Below, in pieces: positions 60,072 through 64,000 of a DNA stretch of 64,000 bases. Positions within the stretch are counted from its first letter, which is position 1. Each line of letters begins with the position of its first letter. Location of the stretch: positions 1-64,000 of the IMG/VR virus record IMGVR_UViG_3300023174_000152, one strand, 5' to 3'. The notes beneath the pieces were generated by a model. It had not been told where the DNA came from, did no database searches, and was given only the letters and a program-made list of their open reading frames with translations. Position numbers and translations under genes: made by a program. Source of the stretch: a virus.

Positions 60072-62402
60072 TTAAGCCGTTTGGATGGGCGGTAATCCGC
60101 GGCGTCGACGTTCAGCATTGATATTGGCCAATATTATAGGGTCGCTGCCGGCATAGGTCAAATCTGCATCGACTACATTGGAGTATATGTTAAACTGCGT
60201 TGTATAGTTGGGTGTGGTGATTTTGGCATCGCCGATCACTGCTGACACAGCGGCATCAACTCCACTGCGATTTATCGTTGAAGTAGATCCTATGCCCGCG
60301 GTGCTGTAGCCTTTGAGAGCGTCACTGATTTTTTGGTTGGCTAGGTCTACAGCATATTGTGCCCCACGCACCAGTTGGCTGATATTTGAATTCAATGCTG
60401 AGTCGCCCACTGTTCCTTGCACCCATTTTTTGACTACTTCTGCACCGTATTTGGATCCTGCTTGTACTAGTCCTGCAAGTTTGGCAGGATCTTCGCCACC
60501 GGTGACCACTCCTGCGGATCTCAGTTGTTGCAAAGACAACGTGTACAGGTCTGTTTGCACCGCGGCCTGTAGTTTGGGGTCGGCCAACAACGAAGTCACA
60601 TTGTTGACTCCGGCCTGACCTGTCCAAACTGAAGGGCTTTTTAATATGTCTACTGCGGTGGCAGTTCCATCTGTGAGATAAAACTCCACTGTGCCGGGCT
60701 TGAGATAGCCCGCGGCTTCTAACTGTCTTGGGGTGAGCTTGTAGGCGCCGACTCCTTCATCGCTGAGCTCCAATGGATCTTGATTGGCCAACAGTTTGGT
60801 CTGTGCCAACATGCCAGTGACTTGTTCGGGTTCTATCGATCCCACGCTGACTGTAGCTGGCGTTTGAGTTTCATACTGTTCGGCCTGTATTGGGTCAAAC
60901 TCAACGTTTTGTATTTCTGAGAACTTGACGTCTACTTCTCCAGAAACTGCCACTGGTGCTGCCGAAGCCTGTAGTTCTGTTTGATTATTGACTCCGCGGC
61001 TCTGCAATGGATAGGGTTGATGTGTGGGAGCTCGTGTGACGATGGTAGTCAACGCACCATTTTGTACCACCCATCCCTGGCTTTGTTCGAACTTGACATC
61101 GGGCAAGCTCTGTTTGATTATATCGCTGGGTTTTGGCACATCTGGTGCGCTGCCGCCATTCAATGATATGCACCCAGCACTGAGTACCATGTTGCTACCC
61201 GCATCCCAGGTTCCTGATTTTGAAGACTTCAGACTCAGTGTGCCGTCACTTTTGATACCCACATAACTGTCACTGTATAAAAGCATGGCCTTGGTAGATT
61301 TGGCAGTGATCAACTCGGATTCCATGGCAATGGATCTTTCGCCTTTGACGTTGATCACTCCTTTGGCATTCATGTTGATGTTGCGATCGGCATGCAAGTT
61401 GATGTCGCCGTTGCTACGCAGGTTGATAGAGTTGGTACTATAGATATCTACTGTGCCTTGGCTGCCAAACTCCAACCAAGTTTGTCCATTGGCATGTATG
61501 ATAAAGAAACAGTCTCCCGAATCACTCATGGTGATTTGATGACCTTTGGCTGTGCGCAAACGTACTAGAGCATCGTTGCCTGATAAATCACCATCATCCA
61601 TGACAAATGAGTGCCCGCCACGACGTGCAATGACTGTGGCATCTTGAGGAGTCAAACTGCCCGATTGTGCTCGCTGGCGCACATCAGCATCTGTCATTCC
61701 GCCTAGATAGATGGGTCTGCCTGGAGTGCTGATGCCATATACTGTGCTGGGACTTTCACGTTGCGCATTGGATCCAATGGGTCCACGTACAGGATCTTTG
61801 ATGAGACCTTGCTGTAGCAACACTGCGGCCACTACACTATGCACAGGTTTTTTGCTGTCATAGAACTTGGGATTTTCAGCTATTTGCTGATTGTTGACGT
61901 TGAGCTCGACCACTGGCAGTTGAGGAGCGCCATTGAAGTAAGGTTGTTGTGCGCTGTTGTCAAGTTTGTAGTTACGCGAAGCACCAATGGCTGGTAACAT
62001 ATGATTCACGCCGGGCTCAATCACTGCACCAAGATAATATCCATAGTTAGAATCTCCTGATGCAAAAAAACATATCAGCTGTGTACCAATGTCAGGTGGA
62101 GTAAACCACATTCCATAGCTCTGTTTGTTGAGTATGTAGGATCCTTCACCACTTTGTTGGTCTGTGGGAGGATTGGTGGTGCCATAAAACGGACTGACCG
62201 GGCTCACTGTTCTCCAAACATCTGGATTGGTTTTGTCAGGGCCAGCAAAATCTTCAATGTAGACTTTGACTTGTCCACTGCGAGTACCGTCTAATACCTG
62301 ACGTACTTCGCCCACATACATGCCCACTTGTGTAGGAGCATTGCCTCGATCTAGTTTATAGGCACCCGGGGTGCCTGCGGTGCGTTGTTGATTGTCTGCC
62401 AT
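60072..62402 (-). CDS. gp5-like baseplate hub/spike protein
   Basis: A 776-residue protein. Residues about 25-150 form the OB-fold of gp5/VgrG (VGMYVGEVRQVLDGTRSGQV, YGMWFTPPDIGTQLICFFA, YYLGAVIEPG). A long triple-stranded beta-helix follows (HSFVMDDGDLSGNDALVRLR, INLRSNGDINLHADRNINM, MLLYSDSYVGIKSDGTLSLK). There is no lysozyme domain, unlike T4 gp5. The C-terminal part (QLEAAGYLKPGTVEFYL) is helical and similar to other spike proteins of aquatic T4-like phages. It forms the central puncturing spike. Confidence 0.88.
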   Translation of the reverse strand: MADNQQRTAGTPGAYKLDRGNAPTQVGMYVGEVRQVLDGTRSGQVKVYIEDFAGPDKTNPDVWRTVSPVSPFYGTTNPPTDQQSGEGSYILNKQSYGMWFTPPDIGTQLICFFASGDSNYGYYLGAVIEPGVNHMLPAIGASRNYKLDNSAQQPYFNGAPQLPVVELNVNNQQIAENPKFYDSKKPVHSVVAAVLLQQGLIKDPVRGPIGSNAQRESPSTVYGISTPGRPIYLGGMTDADVRQRAQSGSLTPQDATVIARRGGHSFVMDDGDLSGNDALVRLRTAKGHQITMSDSGDCFFIIHANGQTWLEFGSQGTVDIYSTNSINLRSNGDINLHADRNINMNAKGVINVKGERSIAMESELITAKSTKAMLLYSDSYVGIKSDGTLSLKSSKSGTWDAGSNMVLSAGCISLNGGSAPDVPKPSDIIKQSLPDVKFEQSQGWVVQNGALTTIVTRAPTHQPYPLQSRGVNNQTELQASAAPVAVSGEVDVKFSEIQNVEFDPIQAEQYETQTPATVSVGSIEPEQVTGMLAQTKLLANQDPLELSDEGVGAYKLTPRQLEAAGYLKPGTVEFYLTDGTATAVDILKSPSVWTGQAGVNNVTSLLADPKLQAAVQTDLYTLSLQQLRSAGVVTGGEDPAKLAGLVQAGSKYGAEVVKKWVQGTVGDSALNSNISQLVRGAQYAVDLANQKISDALKGYSTAGIGSTSTINRSGVDAAVSAVIGDAKITTPNYTTQFNIYSNVVDADLTYAGSDPIILANINAERRRRGLPPIQTA

Positions 62403-62415
62403 GGTCGTCTACTTA

Positions 62416-64000
62416 TTATGGTCCGCCGGGAACAGGAGTAGAAGTGTCGGTGGCATCTTCCCCGTTGCCAGTGGCCGATCTTCTCAACAGTTGTAGCGCA
62501 TTCTGTCTCAATGCAGATGTGTCGTTTGTGGTAGTTGCTGGCGGATTTGGTGTGCGCAAAGTATTGGTGCTGTATTTTGCCCGATCTGCGGCTGTCCTAT
62601 TTCCCAGTGCCAGCATGGCAGCGCCTGTGTCTGCATCTTCTTGATCGGCCGCTGTCCATAGTCTATTGCGTTCGGCTGCAACAGACACGGTGGCCTTGGC
62701 AGCATTGAACTGGCGTAGTGCGCCATTTATTCGTTGCGTAAATTTTCCTTGTCGAAAGTTACTGTCTACGGTCAGCGCATTAAACACTGTGCTCTGTGGT
62801 TCCAATATGATATTTGATGTGTTTTGTCCATACAATCCACCATTGGAGTTGATCGTGGCCAACCCATCAAGAAGATTATAGTCATTGACTGGGTTAATCT
62901 TGATTTCGTACAGCACTTCGCTGGCAGCGGTGTTGACTGATCCATCAGGCATGAAAGGGCTGAGATATACTGTGGTTGGATCGGTATAAAAAACTTCACT
63001 TTGCTGTATCCAATCTGGATCGCCTAATATGGTTACTGTGGATTTCTGGAGATCTTGATCCTGATACAGTCTGGCGGCCAATTCTGCGGCTGGAGTGGTT
63101 GTGTCACCTTGGCCGCCCGTGCCTTCAGAGTTAGGTTTGGTTTGGAAATAGCGTTTTTCATAGATCCTGGCGCTGGAAGTCCATTCGTCACCTTGAGGCA
63201 GTCCGCCTTGATTGGCCGCGAAACTCATGGTATAGTTAAAGTTTGTTTGTATTTCGAGATCTAACAGCTCGGCATTTTCTCCGGTGAACCAATAGTTATA
63301 AACTTTGTGAGTTCCTCTAAAAGCTGCCGTCGGAAATGCAGGAACCTTGGGATCATTGATTTGATAAGGTGTCACTGTGTAGACTATTTTGTAAGAGTTG
63401 GTGCGTCTTATGTTGTCATATTCCAAGGGTGTGGATTGGCATTGTATCCGATACCACTGCACAGTGGCCACTGGTGTTTGGGTATACCATTTTTGTGTGG
63501 TTTCATCTTGTCGTATATTTTGTTGGCTAGTGATATAAGAACTGTTGCGCATCACTAAGTCAATCAACTGGACTATCTGAGTACCACGTGTGACATTCCA
63601 TGTTTTTGAATTATTGTTATAACTACTGGCCTGTGGATTCAATGTCTGATTGGCCGTGGCAGGCGGTGCTGTGGACGCTCGTTTTTTATCTTGCCTGCCA
63701 GGGCGAGCTACTTTGGCGTCAGCCAGTCCTTTGACATTGGCCAAAATGATTTCATACTGGTCTGCTTTTTCTTGTTGTTTTTTTGCCACTAGTTCTCGTT
63801 GATACTCATTGAGTGCTTCGGCTAGACCATTGGTATATTGTTTTATAGCAGAAAGAGGTACAGCGTTGGGCGGTGGTTGGCTTGATCCTTCTCGATCTCT
63901 AACTTCATCTTCTGTGGCATTGGCTTGTCTAGTCAAGCTGGTTTTGCCATTGAGCAAGGTGGCCACATCTGGAGCTTGTAGTTCAAAGTCAAAGGGAATG
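62416..64000 (-). CDS. Virion structural protein, N-terminus beyond the window
   Basis: The frame stays open to the right edge (codons from 64000 inward read IPFDFELQAPDVATLLNGK), so the apparent GTG start at 63966 is not the real start and only the C-terminal part is present. It has a helix with repeated KQQEKADQYEIILAN, a beta-rich middle (YKIVYTVTPYQINDPKV, THKVYNYWFTGENAEL) and a Thr/Asn-rich end. Position before the spike and wedge genes points to a hub or tail-tube-associated baseplate protein, but the exact T4 equivalent is unclear. Confidence 0.7.
   Translation of the reverse strand, partial: IPFDFELQAPDVATLLNGKTSLTRQANATEDEVRDREGSSQPPPNAVPLSAIKQYTNGLAEALNEYQRELVAKKQQEKADQYEIILANVKGLADAKVARPGRQDKKRASTAPPATANQTLNPQASSYNNNSKTWNVTRGTQIVQLIDLVMRNSSYITSQQNIRQDETTQKWYTQTPVATVQWYRIQCQSTPLEYDNIRRTNSYKIVYTVTPYQINDPKVPAFPTAAFRGTHKVYNYWFTGENAELLDLEIQTNFNYTMSFAANQGGLPQGDEWTSSARIYEKRYFQTKPNSEGTGGQGDTTTPAAELAARLYQDQDLQKSTVTILGDPDWIQQSEVFYTDPTTVYLSPFMPDGSVNTAASEVLYEIKINPVNDYNLLDGLATINSNGGLYGQNTSNIILEPQSTVFNALTVDSNFRQGKFTQRINGALRQFNAAKATVSVAAERNRLWTAADQEDADTGAAMLALGNRTAADRAKYSTNTLRTPNPPATTTNDTSALRQNALQLLRRSATGNGEDATDTSTPVPGGP

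Noticed and set aside
60072-62402. Lysozyme domain in the gp5-like spike
   Set aside because: T4 gp5 has one between the OB fold and the beta-helix; here the connecting segment is short and has no lysozyme motif.
1-64000. CRISPR array, insertion sequence or integrase/attachment site
   Set aside because: No regularly spaced repeats, transposase or integrase motifs are seen in the window.

Overview
The window is a stretch of a large tailed-phage genome of T4-like (myovirus) type. The evidence is a contiguous baseplate and tail module on the minus strand (gp5-like spike, gp25-like wedge, gp6-like wedge, a 4854-residue virion protein and two fibre-like proteins), together with tightly packed ATGA-overlapping genes, phage-style tRNA genes, thyX and a homing endonuclease. 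The host is probably a Gram-negative, perhaps a freshwater betaproteobacterium of the Burkholderiales type. That is an inference from the encoded porin, from the Bug/TctC-type binding protein with TctA permease, and from an omega subunit resembling the short betaproteobacterial form. No sequence search could be run, so all family calls rest on motifs and recalled family patterns.

Layout. 1-18123 (plus strand): tRNA-Met (initiator-like), tRNA-Gly, an RNA polymerase omega homologue, a GNAT-like protein, a metallophosphoesterase, a candidate structured RNA, tRNA-Thr, small phage genes, a 2OG-Fe(II) oxygenase-like protein, an outer-membrane porin, TctA and TctC, then a PP-loop ATPase, a second oxygenase-like protein and an SDR. 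These are followed by a MoxR-type ATPase with a VWA/HExxH partner, small genes, thyX, a sugar epimerase and a DegT-type aminotransferase. Many units here start with a sharp sigma70-type promoter (TTGACN, 17-18 bp, TATAAT-like) and end with hairpin terminators.

18095-38351: a dense block of small-molecule or glycan enzymes that switches strand twice. It holds a GIY-YIG endonuclease, a three-module glycosyltransferase-like protein, four paralogues with a (T)EK-F/W/Y-KP motif, an amidinotransferase, a NodU-type carbamoyltransferase, five radical SAM proteins with cysteine-rich N-terminal segments, an SGNH-hydrolase-like protein, one GT2-like and two GT-A-like proteins, and conserved small proteins. 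The epimerase and aminotransferase just upstream fit the same theme. The simplest reading is a phage-encoded pathway that builds and decorates a sugar-containing product (virion glycan, surface polysaccharide or modified metabolite); the product cannot be read from the sequence.

38429-64000 (minus strand): the tail and baseplate module, read from right to left. It starts with a virion protein cut by the window edge and ends in a hairpin. Short CATAAATA boxes resembling T4-type late promoters lie in front of the gp6-like gene and the fibre gene, whereas the left half uses host-like promoters. This suggests early or middle expression of the metabolic genes and late expression of the tail genes.
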